From: Chitinophaga sp.
GTDB lineage: Bacteria; Bacteroidota; Bacteroidia; Chitinophagales; Chitinophagaceae
Length of the DNA: 64,000 nt
Direction: 5' to 3'
NCBI RefSeq assembly: GCF_019236475.1
Contig: NZ_JAFAIX010000004.1
Coordinates: 310,001-374,000 of the forward strand
Below the pieces are notes generated by a model. It made no database searches. It was not told the DNA's origin and saw only the letters and a program-made list of their open reading frames with translations. Positions 43,465-52,402 of this stretch are shown one piece after another. Numbering within the stretch: position 1 is the first letter of the stretch; every line of letters begins with the position of its first letter. The translations under genes and the position numbers were made by a program.

Positions 43465-43998
43465 TTAAGAAAAATAGGCTTCCATGAGGTCATTAATTGT
43501 TTTTAAGGAATAGCTGGCCAGCGGCGAAGATTCCTTTCTCAACTGAATATGTACGCCATCGGGAAAGCTTTTCCAGAAATAACCCGCTTCCAGTCCGAGT
43601 TTTTGTGCTTCTTCTGCATACACTTTATAACCATTTCTGCCATCGGCATCCAGGTAGTTGATATCCCATATTTTTTGGCCGTTGTACAGCCAATAGCAGT
43701 CCATGGCTTCTCCCCATTGGTGCCAGGAGTTTCCCGGTAGGGCATTGGTCAGTTGTTTATCGCGCTGGAGGGGTTTCCCGTTATCTATGCAGGCCAACAG
43801 AAACTGACAGTTTTCCTGTAATAGTCGTTTACGGGTTTCCTGGATGTCCGTTTCCTGCCTTCCTGTTTTCCAGTAGTTCGCCTGAATAGCAGGTGTGCGC
43901 AGCTTTTCATAGGGGATCATGATGATTCCCTGTTGCCGGCAATTTTCCAACACTTTTTCGGCGATAGCACCAAATTCATCTGTAAGCAGATCCAGCAT
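43465..43998 (-). CDS. M15-family D-Ala/L-Ala-D-Glu-type peptidase
   Basis: 177 residues with the VanY/M15 zinc motifs: SWHQWGEAMD (His93, Asp100) and DGVHIQL (His150), with Trp143 and Asp147 just before as usual. Length fits a lone catalytic domain. I see no signal peptide, so a periplasmic place is not evident; the enzyme may act on cytoplasmic peptidoglycan fragments or leave by another route. Between the HlyD-like gene (18 bases) and the glycosyltransferase gene, it is part of the lanthipeptide operon. By family it trims peptide stems or crosslinks, which fits a resistance or cell-wall remodelling role. Confidence 0.8.
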   Translation of the reverse strand: MLDLLTDEFGAIAEKVLENCRQQGIIMIPYEKLRTPAIQANYWKTGRQETDIQETRKRLLQENCQFLLACIDNGKPLQRDKQLTNALPGNSWHQWGEAMDCYWLYNGQKIWDINYLDADGRNGYKVYAEEAQKLGLEAGYFWKSFPDGVHIQLRKESSPLASYSLKTINDLMEAYFS

Positions 43999-44016
43999 TA
44001 TATTTCAGGTAAAGTG

Positions 44017-44535
44017 TTAAAGATGCAGATTTTTTCCAATGAGGGTTTTGAGTAAACTTTTCTCATACACGATGATTTCTCCATGCCCCTGCAATTGATA
44101 GGACGTGTCAATTTTTAGACCTTTGTCTGTTACCAAACCATTTGTCAATGCTATTCTGACCAAATAGAGATTGTTCTTTCCGCCACCAAGTCTGGCAGCT
44201 ACACGGCCCTCTATACATCCATATTCTTCCGCAGGATAATGGTCTAAGTTTATTTGGATCTTTTGACCCACTTTTATTTTCTTCAGGTCATGCGGAGATA
44301 CCCAGGAATCAGCCACGAAGCTTCCATTTTCCGACACTATCCTGTTGATTATACTATTGATTTTATAAGGTGATTTTATGAAAATACTGGCGATAAAGCA
44401 ACAAAGGAATATGGCGCCAATCACGAGATTGGCCCAGAGCAATATTTTTCTGGGAGGTCTGCCAATGATATCTTCGTTTACATCATCATAATAATCGGGA
44501 TAATGCGAAGTGGTATGATCGTTATTGTGTTCCAT
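44017..44535 (-). CDS. Truncated HlyD-like membrane fusion protein
   Basis: 172 residues from the ATG at 44535. An upstream TTG in the same frame would overlap the ABC gene stop. Asp-rich cytoplasmic start (HYPDYYDDVNEDIIGRPP), one membrane helix (LLWANLVIGAIFLCCFIASI, about 35-54), then the beta-barrel half of HlyD proteins (LKKIKVGQKIQINLDHYPAE, GRVAARL). The long coiled-coil hairpin and lipoyl domain that normally separate these parts are missing, so it is less than half the usual ~400 residues. It begins one base after the exporter gene stop. It may be a minimal adaptor between exporter and outer membrane, or a decayed gene; the frame itself is intact. Confidence 0.7.
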   Translation of the reverse strand: MEHNNDHTTSHYPDYYDDVNEDIIGRPPRKILLWANLVIGAIFLCCFIASIFIKSPYKINSIINRIVSENGSFVADSWVSPHDLKKIKVGQKIQINLDHYPAEEYGCIEGRVAARLGGGKNNLYLVRIALTNGLVTDKGLKIDTSYQLQGHGEIIVYEKSLLKTLIGKNLHL

Positions 44536-44536
44536 A

Positions 44537-46744
44537 TTATTGACCAAGTTCCAGTTGATTCTTTACAAGTTCATAATATCTGCCCTTTTTCGCTGACAGG
44601 GCATCATGATTGCCTACTTCGGCAATTTTTCCGTCTTCCAGTACGATGATCTGATCTGCGCTTTTTACGGTACTGAGTCGGTGCGCAATAATGATAACGG
44701 TTCTGTTTTTGAAAAACTGATTTAAATTTTTCATGATCGTTTTTTCATTATTGGCATCCAGCGTATTGGTGGCTTCATCCAGGAAAATGAATTTTGGATT
44801 TTTATAGACAGCTCTGGCAATGAGTAGGCGCTGCCTTTGTCCTGAACTGATGCCATTCCCCGCGTTCCCCAGTTTGGTATGCACGCCCAGCGGCAGGTTG
44901 TCTACAAAAGGCTTGATATTCGCGATTTCTATGGACCGCTGCAGTCGCTCCTGGTTGACGTCTCCTTCTACTGCTATATTTCGTTCTACTGTGTTGGAAA
45001 AGATATACCCGTCCGTTAGTACTACGCCACATTGATTGCGCCACCATTTGGTGGATATTTTTTCTGCATCGGTACCATCTATCAGAATTGTTCCTTCGGT
45101 AGGATTGTAAAACTTCAGCAGCAATTTCATGAGGGTGGTTTTTCCACTACCACTAGATCCTACGATGGCGGTAATTTTCCCGTAAGGAATGGTCAGGGAG
45201 AGATCTTTTATGACCCATGGAGAGGAAGGACCGGAATACCGGAAGCTGACGTTTTTAATTTCAATGGCCGGAGAATCGGCCTTGTTACTGTCTAATTCAG
45301 GAAAAACCGACTCGTCGTTGCCGTGCTCTTCATTAGGGATCGTATGGATTTCACTTAACCGTTCCAGGCTAATTTTAGCATCCTGGTAGTTTTTTAAAAA
45401 CTGAAATAACTGGTTAATAGGGCCATTCATCTGACCAATCACAAAAGTGATGCTCAACATCATCCCAAGGGAAATCTGGCCATCTATTACCTCTTTGGCT
45501 GCCAGAAAGGTGATAAAGATATTTTTCAGTTGCACAAAAAAATTGGAACCAACGTTCTGGATCTGACTGAGGTTCAGACTTTGCACACTTACTTTAAACA
45601 ACCGGGCCTGAATACGTTCCCATTCCCAGCGATTGCTGGATTCGCCGTTATTCAGTTTGATGTCGCGCATGCCGGAAATGATCTCAATGAGCTTACTCTG
45701 ATTATTGGCGAGGTGCTTAAACCGTTCGTAATCCAACGCCTTGTTTTTCTTCATGAAAACAAGTATCCATATAACAGACAAAGCGGTTGCAAACAGGAAC
45801 ACGAGCAGAATAGGAATGCTGTAAATCCCCAGTACTACCGCGAATACAATGAAATTAATCATAGAAAACAGTGTATTCAGGGAGCTACCCGTCAGGAATT
45901 GTTCTATTCTGGTATGATCGTTTATGCGTTGGGAGATATCGCCAATCAGTTTTGCATCGAAGAATTTAATGGGGAGCTTCATCAGTTTAATGAGGAAGTC
46001 GGATATAATGGAAACGTTAATCCGGGCACTCATATGTAGTAACAGCCAGCTACGGATGATCTCGATGGCGGTTGTACCCAGGAATAGTGCCAGTTGACCA
46101 AATAGGATCAAGTAAACGAAGTTTAAATTTCTTCCGTTTATGCCCAGGTCTACTAGGTTTTGTGTCAGAAAGGGGAAAACGAGTGATAGCAGGCTTCCCA
46201 GCAGCATACCCAGAAATATCTGCACCAAGTATTTTTTGAAAGGCCGCGTATAACTTAACAGAAATTTCAGACCTGCCTTTTCTGAAATATCATCTTCGGC
46301 TTCAAATAGATGGTTGGTGGTTTCGAAGATTAATGCAATACCCATTTCTCTGCCACCTGTCCAGGATTTCTTAAACTGCTCCTGCGTTAGCTGAATGAGG
46401 CCGCTGGCGGGATCTGCAATCAGAATTTTCTTTTTTCTGGATACATATTTGGGTTGTGGCGGCAGGACCACAAAATGTTCCTGGTTCCAGTGTAATATGC
46501 AAGGAGGTTTGACTTCCGTTAGCAGGTGGTCGGTTGTTAATTTGGCGCCGTAGGTTCTGAACCCTATTTTTTCTGCCGCCTCACTGATCCCTTTTAAATT
46601 GACACCTTCGCGGGTGATAAAACAATATTCCCTTATTTTCTGCAATGAATACTCCCTGCCATAATATTTGGCAATCATTTTCAGACAGGTAGGACCACAG
46701 TCCATCGTATCTAGTTGTCTATATGTTTTAAAAGCGCCTATCAT
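44537..46744 (-). CDS. C39 peptidase-containing ABC transporter (lanthipeptide exporter)
   Basis: 735 residues. N-terminal C39 peptidase: Gln10, Cys16 in TMDCGPTCL, His90 in QEHFVVL and Asp111 in DPASG, so the active site is complete. Six membrane helices lie at about 165-440. The ATPase has Walker A GSSGSGKTTL, signature GISSGQRQRL, Walker B FIFLDEATNTLD and H-loop IIAHRLST. It should cut the precursor after Gly-Gly and export the core across the inner membrane. It sits 5 bases after LanB and 1 base before the short HlyD-like gene. Its substrate is almost certainly the peptide encoded at 52403-52600. Confidence 0.95.
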   Translation of the reverse strand: MIGAFKTYRQLDTMDCGPTCLKMIAKYYGREYSLQKIREYCFITREGVNLKGISEAAEKIGFRTYGAKLTTDHLLTEVKPPCILHWNQEHFVVLPPQPKYVSRKKKILIADPASGLIQLTQEQFKKSWTGGREMGIALIFETTNHLFEAEDDISEKAGLKFLLSYTRPFKKYLVQIFLGMLLGSLLSLVFPFLTQNLVDLGINGRNLNFVYLILFGQLALFLGTTAIEIIRSWLLLHMSARINVSIISDFLIKLMKLPIKFFDAKLIGDISQRINDHTRIEQFLTGSSLNTLFSMINFIVFAVVLGIYSIPILLVFLFATALSVIWILVFMKKNKALDYERFKHLANNQSKLIEIISGMRDIKLNNGESSNRWEWERIQARLFKVSVQSLNLSQIQNVGSNFFVQLKNIFITFLAAKEVIDGQISLGMMLSITFVIGQMNGPINQLFQFLKNYQDAKISLERLSEIHTIPNEEHGNDESVFPELDSNKADSPAIEIKNVSFRYSGPSSPWVIKDLSLTIPYGKITAIVGSSGSGKTTLMKLLLKFYNPTEGTILIDGTDAEKISTKWWRNQCGVVLTDGYIFSNTVERNIAVEGDVNQERLQRSIEIANIKPFVDNLPLGVHTKLGNAGNGISSGQRQRLLIARAVYKNPKFIFLDEATNTLDANNEKTIMKNLNQFFKNRTVIIIAHRLSTVKSADQIIVLEDGKIAEVGNHDALSAKKGRYYELVKNQLELGQ

Positions 46745-46749
46745 GGATG

Positions 46750-49700
46750 TCAGTTAGCGAAATTGATTGCAGTGGTTTGTGGGTTGTTTTTGTACAGGCA
46801 TTTTTTGTAATAATTATAGAGGAGGCTATACACGAGGAGTTCATTCTCTCTTGGCTTGAAGGGGAATAGCCGGATAAAGTGCATATGAATAAAACTGTTT
46901 ACGAGGGTATGTAAGTCGCCGCTGGACCTCGTTTTCGCCTTGAATTGCTGATGGAAGCGGCGGATAGCCGATTGGTACTCTGTAAGAAGGTCGTAATAAT
47001 AAGGTGTTGTATCTCCCAGTAATCCGGGATTTCCCTGGATAATGTTTTCCACAGTAAGCCTGTTTTGTTGCTCAATGAGATCCAGATTTTTTCTTAACGC
47101 TGGTATTTCCATTACCTTGAATTCCGATTCGTAGGCATTGCGTATCCATTTGAGCAGATGAAATTTCTCCTCGAGGGAGTACGATAGTCCATCCAACATT
47201 ACATCTATGTTCTTTAAAGCAATAAATGGTAATTCATACCGATGGTCTGTTTTCAATAGCCTGAATAGGTGAAGTACAAACAGACTGTCGATCCCGAAGA
47301 ATACTTCCGCATCCCGCACCATTTTCGCACCATAACGGAGACTTTCCCTAGCATAGGTATCGATCTGTATCTTCCAGAGCGAATCGTCAGTTTCGAAGGA
47401 GGAGAAGAGTGCTTTTATCCGCTTTAAAATGACCATCTGATCTGCATTGCGGCGACATTTTAATCTTAGCCTTACATGATATTCCGGATCTTTATACCAC
47501 AAAAAGAAGAAGCGTACGATCTGTTTCTCTTCCAGTAGCTGCTGTATCAGGTGTAGCAGGGATCTCCCTAACAATTTCTCTGTAATCGGTATGTTGTGGT
47601 AGAGTTTAATGTACAACCAGTCGTCAGCGGGCTTGAAACGCGTTTGCTGGGTGTCGATAACAGCCGTTGCAGCTACCAGCGGTGCTATATTGACAACCGC
47701 TTCCTTGCGGGTGGTATTTTTATAGAGCGCTATACATTCGGCATTAAAAGCATTTCCGTTTTTATCGTTCATCCAGCCTTGATCCGGATTAAACACCATT
47801 TCGGTGAGGAGAACGGGATGAGTGGGATGTTGTTGAATCGTTTGGAGGAAATCGGTCACGGATAAGGGATCTGCCCAGTGTAGCAGCCCTTTCTCCTCAT
47901 CAATGGTATATTCCACTCTTTCAGGAAACTGCCATTGTTGTAGGAAGGAGGAAATAATTTCTTTAGAGAGACACGTGTCTGCCAAAACTGCAAAATCACT
48001 TGCAGCCATATTCCAGTATGCTTTCTGTAGGATTACATTTTCCAGTTGTATCCTCGGAACAAATTTTGCATAGGGAAATTCAAGGCTCAACTGTTGGCGG
48101 GGAGTAATATGCTGGAATTGCAGATCTCCCAGGAACTGAAAAAGCGCAATGGTATTTTTATTGTAATTGAGTGCGTTGGTAATAAAAGGGATGATCCTTT
48201 TTTTATGTTTTTTTGAAAACAGGATAAACTGATCCTGTATCATGGTTACCCAAATATCCTGCAAACGGATAACCTGGTCCTGATCAGTGCCTGCGGGGGT
48301 GTACACGGGAACTTCATATTGCCTGAATACCGGACGGAAGGAGATATTCGCCATTCTGGTATCGGGGAGATGAATGACCTCTGCCACGATACAGTCCTTA
48401 TAGGCCTGCATCTCGTAGGAGTTTATCGTTTCCAGCGATGGTGTAATATCATCGCATCCCTGGAAGAACCTTGAAATCAGGTTACCACCGGAACTATTAC
48501 CCACTGTATTCAGGGAAATTAATCCTTTTTGATAATCTTCCACCGTGAAAATAATTTGCCCGGTAACAGCCAGTCGATGTTCGTGGTTTTTGAATTTTGC
48601 GAATTCACTCATCGCTAAATCAACCGTATATTGCTTTTCAGACCAGGCTTGCCATACTTTCTTCCGGATAACATCTTTTGCTTCATCCACCGTACTGTTG
48701 CCTCCCCCGGTTTTTTTGTGCAACATCACCAGTACATCTTTGGATAGCAGAACGTTTTCAATCTGTTGGGCCGTTTCATCCGGCTGGATACCACATTCCG
48801 GATCAAACATCGTTAGTAGTGGTACCACCTGGCTCTCGAATTTTTCCATAAATTTTCTCTTCGAATTTTCCAGAGAAGGAATATAGAAATTGGGATTCAA
48901 GGTACCCAACAACTGGATGGCATTCAATAGGGATGCCCCCATAGATACAGGTAGATCAAAGGATTCAGCAGCAAAAGCCTCTGCCTGTAGGAATACTTTT
49001 CTAACAGGGATCGCATGTTGTTGAAGCAGCTCTTTGATGTAGGAAAAACAAGCATTGAAATCGGCGGGCAGGCAGCTTTCCAACGCTTGCAGCCCGGATT
49101 TCAGGTTATGCAACAAAGCAAGACTATCCGTCAAAGGATGATCCTCCGTATGGATGCTTTCAATAATGGAAATAATCCTGTCGATATTAGGAGGCCCTGA
49201 GAGCGTCAGATTTAAATTAGATACCAGTAATTGTTCCTGAATCAGGCTTTCAATGAATTCGACCGCATCTGCCAATGGATATTGTTGCAGGATCGTATTC
49301 GCGATAATATGGTCTATAGAAGCCCCATTTTCCGCTACCTGCAGTATATCGGCCAGCAACTGGGAATCATCAACAGACGAGAGCTTATAAATGCTCTGGC
49401 TGCCCTGTTGGGATCGTTCATAATATCTGTATTTTCCATTGATTTGATACCCGGTATTATTCGAAAAATAGGTCAGTTGTCTGCTGATACTTTTGTTCTC
49501 TGATAACTTTATAGTGATGGCCAGCAGGATTTCCGCATCCAGATTGGCGATTATATTTTTTTTCGATGGATCGTAGCATTTCTTCACCGCTTCCTCCCGC
49601 CATCTGCCCGAGGCGATAGTCGTGAAAAGTCCATATGGAGTAGATTTGGTAGCAGTTCGGAGGATATAGTTTTTTAATGACTTTTTGAGTTTTTGCACTT

Positions 49701-49884
49701 TCTTAGGGTCCTTTAATGTACCATTCTTATAGGCCGTCATGGTATCATACAAAGGCGGGTTTGCTACCTGTAAGCTGTTGATGAATTCATCCTGATGAAT
49801 GAAATCATCCACTTGTATAGCTTCCGCAGTTGTTGGGAAACCGTTTTGAGGGATTCGGATAAAAAAGTTGTCTAATAGTTCCAT
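46750..49884 (-). CDS. Lantibiotic dehydratase LanB (full length)
   Basis: 1044 residues, the usual size of full-length LanB. The N-terminal Lant_dehydr_N part (about 40-650) includes RTATKSTPYGLFTTIASG and VIHLPDTRMANISFRP. The C-terminal SpaB-type elimination domain (about 740-1035) includes WLYIKLYHNIPITEKLLGRS, IVRFFFLWYKDPEYHVRLRL and LRYGAKMVRDAEVFFGIDS. By family it uses glutamyl-tRNA to activate Ser and Thr of the precursor and eliminates glutamate to give dehydro-residues. In the pinensin clusters of Chitinophaga the enzyme is, to my knowledge, split; here it is one protein. It is 9 bases after LanC and 5 bases before the exporter. Confidence 0.94.
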   Translation of the reverse strand: MELLDNFFIRIPQNGFPTTAEAIQVDDFIHQDEFINSLQVANPPLYDTMTAYKNGTLKDPKKVQKLKKSLKNYILRTATKSTPYGLFTTIASGRWREEAVKKCYDPSKKNIIANLDAEILLAITIKLSENKSISRQLTYFSNNTGYQINGKYRYYERSQQGSQSIYKLSSVDDSQLLADILQVAENGASIDHIIANTILQQYPLADAVEFIESLIQEQLLVSNLNLTLSGPPNIDRIISIIESIHTEDHPLTDSLALLHNLKSGLQALESCLPADFNACFSYIKELLQQHAIPVRKVFLQAEAFAAESFDLPVSMGASLLNAIQLLGTLNPNFYIPSLENSKRKFMEKFESQVVPLLTMFDPECGIQPDETAQQIENVLLSKDVLVMLHKKTGGGNSTVDEAKDVIRKKVWQAWSEKQYTVDLAMSEFAKFKNHEHRLAVTGQIIFTVEDYQKGLISLNTVGNSSGGNLISRFFQGCDDITPSLETINSYEMQAYKDCIVAEVIHLPDTRMANISFRPVFRQYEVPVYTPAGTDQDQVIRLQDIWVTMIQDQFILFSKKHKKRIIPFITNALNYNKNTIALFQFLGDLQFQHITPRQQLSLEFPYAKFVPRIQLENVILQKAYWNMAASDFAVLADTCLSKEIISSFLQQWQFPERVEYTIDEEKGLLHWADPLSVTDFLQTIQQHPTHPVLLTEMVFNPDQGWMNDKNGNAFNAECIALYKNTTRKEAVVNIAPLVAATAVIDTQQTRFKPADDWLYIKLYHNIPITEKLLGRSLLHLIQQLLEEKQIVRFFFLWYKDPEYHVRLRLKCRRNADQMVILKRIKALFSSFETDDSLWKIQIDTYARESLRYGAKMVRDAEVFFGIDSLFVLHLFRLLKTDHRYELPFIALKNIDVMLDGLSYSLEEKFHLLKWIRNAYESEFKVMEIPALRKNLDLIEQQNRLTVENIIQGNPGLLGDTTPYYYDLLTEYQSAIRRFHQQFKAKTRSSGDLHTLVNSFIHMHFIRLFPFKPRENELLVYSLLYNYYKKCLYKNNPQTTAINFAN

Positions 49885-49893
49885 AGTAAGATG

Positions 49894-51081
49894 CTAATTC
49901 AACAATATCAATTCACTCCAATTTTTGGCTTTATTGTCATATGCGGTGAGTAAGGAAAGGATAATCCCCGGAACGCCAGACAGCAAAGCATGCACATGAT
50001 GTTTTAATTCATATTCCCGACTGGTCCAGTAGTCGTCTGTAATGTTGTTCAGTTGATCTAGCGTGTGCTGCGTCCACAGTTGATGGGCATCCAGGAAAGC
50101 AGGATGTCCGGTTAATTGGTGCAGGTAGGCATAGTATTGACAGATACCAGCAGCACCATGACAGAGAAAAGGTTCATCCGCGCGGGTGGATTGGATCGTA
50201 TTTTTACCTACAATATTTTCGAGTTTTCTATAACCAAAGGTTTGATATGCTGGTACCTGAAGTACCTGTGCGGCTTTTAACAATACATGGAATGTGTTTA
50301 ACTCGCTAAAACACCAGCCAATTCTGCCCTGATAGAGTATTTCATTGGAACGATGATTGATAGAGCCAATAAAAGCGTGATGGTCATCATGGCAGTGTTG
50401 CTCATTATATTGAATAATCTGATCAATGGTAGGTTGTAGGGAAATGGAGAATCCCATTTTAATCAGGTCGAGGAAAACAAGCAGCATAGAGGATATGCCA
50501 TGCGCAATCCCAAAATGTACCTGTCCTTCTTCCTGCTCGCCTGCTTTGATATAAAACTGATTGACCAGGAGATAACTTCCATTATTGTCGGCACTCTTCA
50601 ATTGCAACTTATGGAGGAGTGCTTCCAGGTAAGACTGAATAGTGGGATCGGGGAGGCGCTGACTAAAGTAGGCAATGGCTCCCATAGCCCCATACAGAAA
50701 ATCAATATTATCGCCATCAATTTGTGAATCGGCCCATTGATAAATACTGGCATCAATATCAGACAAACTGCTCATGTCAAACGCTACAAAGCTGTATTTG
50801 GTAAGGTGATTGACTACTGCCGTCAACCCGGTCATACCAGAGAGGAATGACTGTGTGGTAAAATTATTTTGCTTTCCTGTTTGAATATTGGTAAATATTT
50901 CTTCCAGCAGTTGATGACCTGTAGCCGTTAATTTTTCATCCTCCAGGTAGCGGCCAGAATAGAAGGCGCTCAAGGCCAGACATAACCGGCCCTGGGAAAG
51001 CGCATCCCTGGTAACAGGTACCTGGTTGGCAATAGCATGGAGATGATAAATTTTTTGCCTGATAATATCGCGGGTATTCAT
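49894..51081 (-). CDS. Lanthionine synthetase LanC (cyclase, complete zinc site)
   Basis: 395 residues with the seven-helix toroid signature repeats (SGMTGLTAVV, YGAMGAIAYF, GIAHGISSML, GRIGWCFSE, FLCHGAAGI, SGVPGIILSL). The zinc ligands are present: Cys257, Cys307 and His308, with His194 as the catalytic acid/base candidate. It should catalyse addition of Cys thiols to dehydro-residues made by LanB. It lies directly upstream of LanB and 68 bases downstream of a second LanC-like gene. This is the functional cyclase of the pair. Confidence 0.93.
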   Translation of the reverse strand: MNTRDIIRQKIYHLHAIANQVPVTRDALSQGRLCLALSAFYSGRYLEDEKLTATGHQLLEEIFTNIQTGKQNNFTTQSFLSGMTGLTAVVNHLTKYSFVAFDMSSLSDIDASIYQWADSQIDGDNIDFLYGAMGAIAYFSQRLPDPTIQSYLEALLHKLQLKSADNNGSYLLVNQFYIKAGEQEEGQVHFGIAHGISSMLLVFLDLIKMGFSISLQPTIDQIIQYNEQHCHDDHHAFIGSINHRSNEILYQGRIGWCFSELNTFHVLLKAAQVLQVPAYQTFGYRKLENIVGKNTIQSTRADEPFLCHGAAGICQYYAYLHQLTGHPAFLDAHQLWTQHTLDQLNNITDDYWTSREYELKHHVHALLSGVPGIILSLLTAYDNKAKNWSELILLN

Positions 51082-51149
51082 TGATTCCTTGTTTAAATAT
51101 TATCTCCTGTTATATGAAAAAGCCCTGATGCCGGCTTTAAAGAACAAAT

Positions 51150-52331
51150 CTACAGTTGAAAGTATTGCTCGGAATGAGGTGCATATGCATGATTGTTGAC
51201 AGACATCAGGAACAGCGCAATCCCTATCAATCCTTCTGAATAGCTGATGTTTGTTTCCCGTTTATGCTGATTCCATACACCCGGATAGCCAAAGTACTTC
51301 TCATTGGCATCGAATTTATCGATGATATGTGTTACTAATTGTTGGTATGCATGCATACATTTTTCATCCTGTAGTAGTTGCCCTGATTTTCTGTACAGCA
51401 TTGCAAGTCCGCTCCAGCCGTATAGCAGGCTAAAACCTTCTGTAAACAGGGAGTCGTCAAAGATGCGGTCGCAGAGGGCATGCAATATGGTGACCAGGTG
51501 TGTGGTATGCTGTACAGCAGGCGTTGCCTGTTCTGCTTTAATGAGACTATAAAGTGTTCCCAGGTCGCCATAACAATAATAGTTAGGAAACCTTGTTCTG
51601 GGTTTGGTTTCTTCCATCATGATCGGGAAGAAGAGTGGCTTGTTTTTCTGTTCATTAGAGAGGATAAATTGCCCTGCGGCGGTAATCAGTTGACTGCATA
51701 GGTCTGTGGCAATTCCGGCTTCCCTGACTTTCAGGAGAAACTGTATCACTGCGGCATTTCCATGCGATATGCCAAGGTATACAGTTGGCTCGTTTTTTAA
51801 ATTTGAAACCCAGTATATACCGCCAGCGTGGCCGGGATTGGCCGTTGCTTTTATCTGTTCAATGATGCGCATAATCAGGGAATCAGCCAGTGTACAGACA
51901 TTGCGGCGAAGCAAATAATAATACCCATATTTTATGGCGCCATTGGAAGGATCAATATTGTTGTTATGGAGTGCTTCTGAAAGTGGCTTTTCCAGCACGG
52001 CATCTATATCTTCCAGCGTAGATTCCAGGTCTGCATTTATCCATTTATGGTCTATGCACATTAATAAGAAGGTGCCAAATTCAGCTAGTTCTTCAAAGAT
52101 GGTATTTGAAGTATAACCGGCGTTCATCTTCTCGAAAATCTGTTCTATGGCCGATATGGCGCGGGTAGTGTGGTCTGAAGAGTCCAGGTAACTGGCAGCA
52201 GCGAAGTTATATAGGGATAATCCGGATAAACCAGTCTTAATACCAATATCGTTAAAACTCCCTGCCTCCTCTTTCAGCACACCATCCATGGCATGAATGA
52301 TATGTTGAATTTTGGAGTGCTCGATGATCAT
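51150..52331 (-). CDS. LanC-like protein lacking two zinc ligands (degenerate cyclase paralogue)
   Basis: 393 residues, same fold repeats (TGLSGLSLYN, LGISHGNAAV, YYCYGDLGTL, LLYGWSGLA, SYSEGLIGIAL). His190 and Cys253 are kept, but the Cys-His of the CHG motif is replaced by Leu303-Tyr304 in SLLYGWSGL. A zinc site cannot form in the usual way, so it is probably not a cyclase. It may bind the peptide or pair with LanC as a scaffold or immunity factor. It is the first gene after the precursor and its hairpin, so it is highly placed for expression. The frame is intact, which argues for use rather than decay. Confidence 0.85.
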   Translation of the reverse strand: MIIEHSKIQHIIHAMDGVLKEEAGSFNDIGIKTGLSGLSLYNFAAASYLDSSDHTTRAISAIEQIFEKMNAGYTSNTIFEELAEFGTFLLMCIDHKWINADLESTLEDIDAVLEKPLSEALHNNNIDPSNGAIKYGYYYLLRRNVCTLADSLIMRIIEQIKATANPGHAGGIYWVSNLKNEPTVYLGISHGNAAVIQFLLKVREAGIATDLCSQLITAAGQFILSNEQKNKPLFFPIMMEETKPRTRFPNYYCYGDLGTLYSLIKAEQATPAVQHTTHLVTILHALCDRIFDDSLFTEGFSLLYGWSGLAMLYRKSGQLLQDEKCMHAYQQLVTHIIDKFDANEKYFGYPGVWNQHKRETNISYSEGLIGIALFLMSVNNHAYAPHSEQYFQL

Positions 52332-52354
52332 AGGTGCTGATAGTGTGATACAGA

Positions 52355-52387
52355 AAAGCTGTTTAAGAATAGATCTTAAACAGCTTT
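52355..52387 (-). terminator. 14-bp hairpin between precursor and the biosynthetic genes (attenuator)
   Basis: Arms 52355-52368 and 52374-52387 are exact reverse complements (loop of 5). On the minus strand the stem ends in TTTT followed by CTG, a weak T tract, so it should end most but not all transcripts 16 bases after the precursor stop. This gives more precursor than enzyme. Confidence 0.75.
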
Positions 52388-52402
52388 CCGAAGATTACAA
52401 TC

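Noticed and set aside
45530-46039. Plus-strand open frame of about 170 codons
   Set aside because: Antisense to the membrane part of the ABC exporter; composition is that of a shadow frame.
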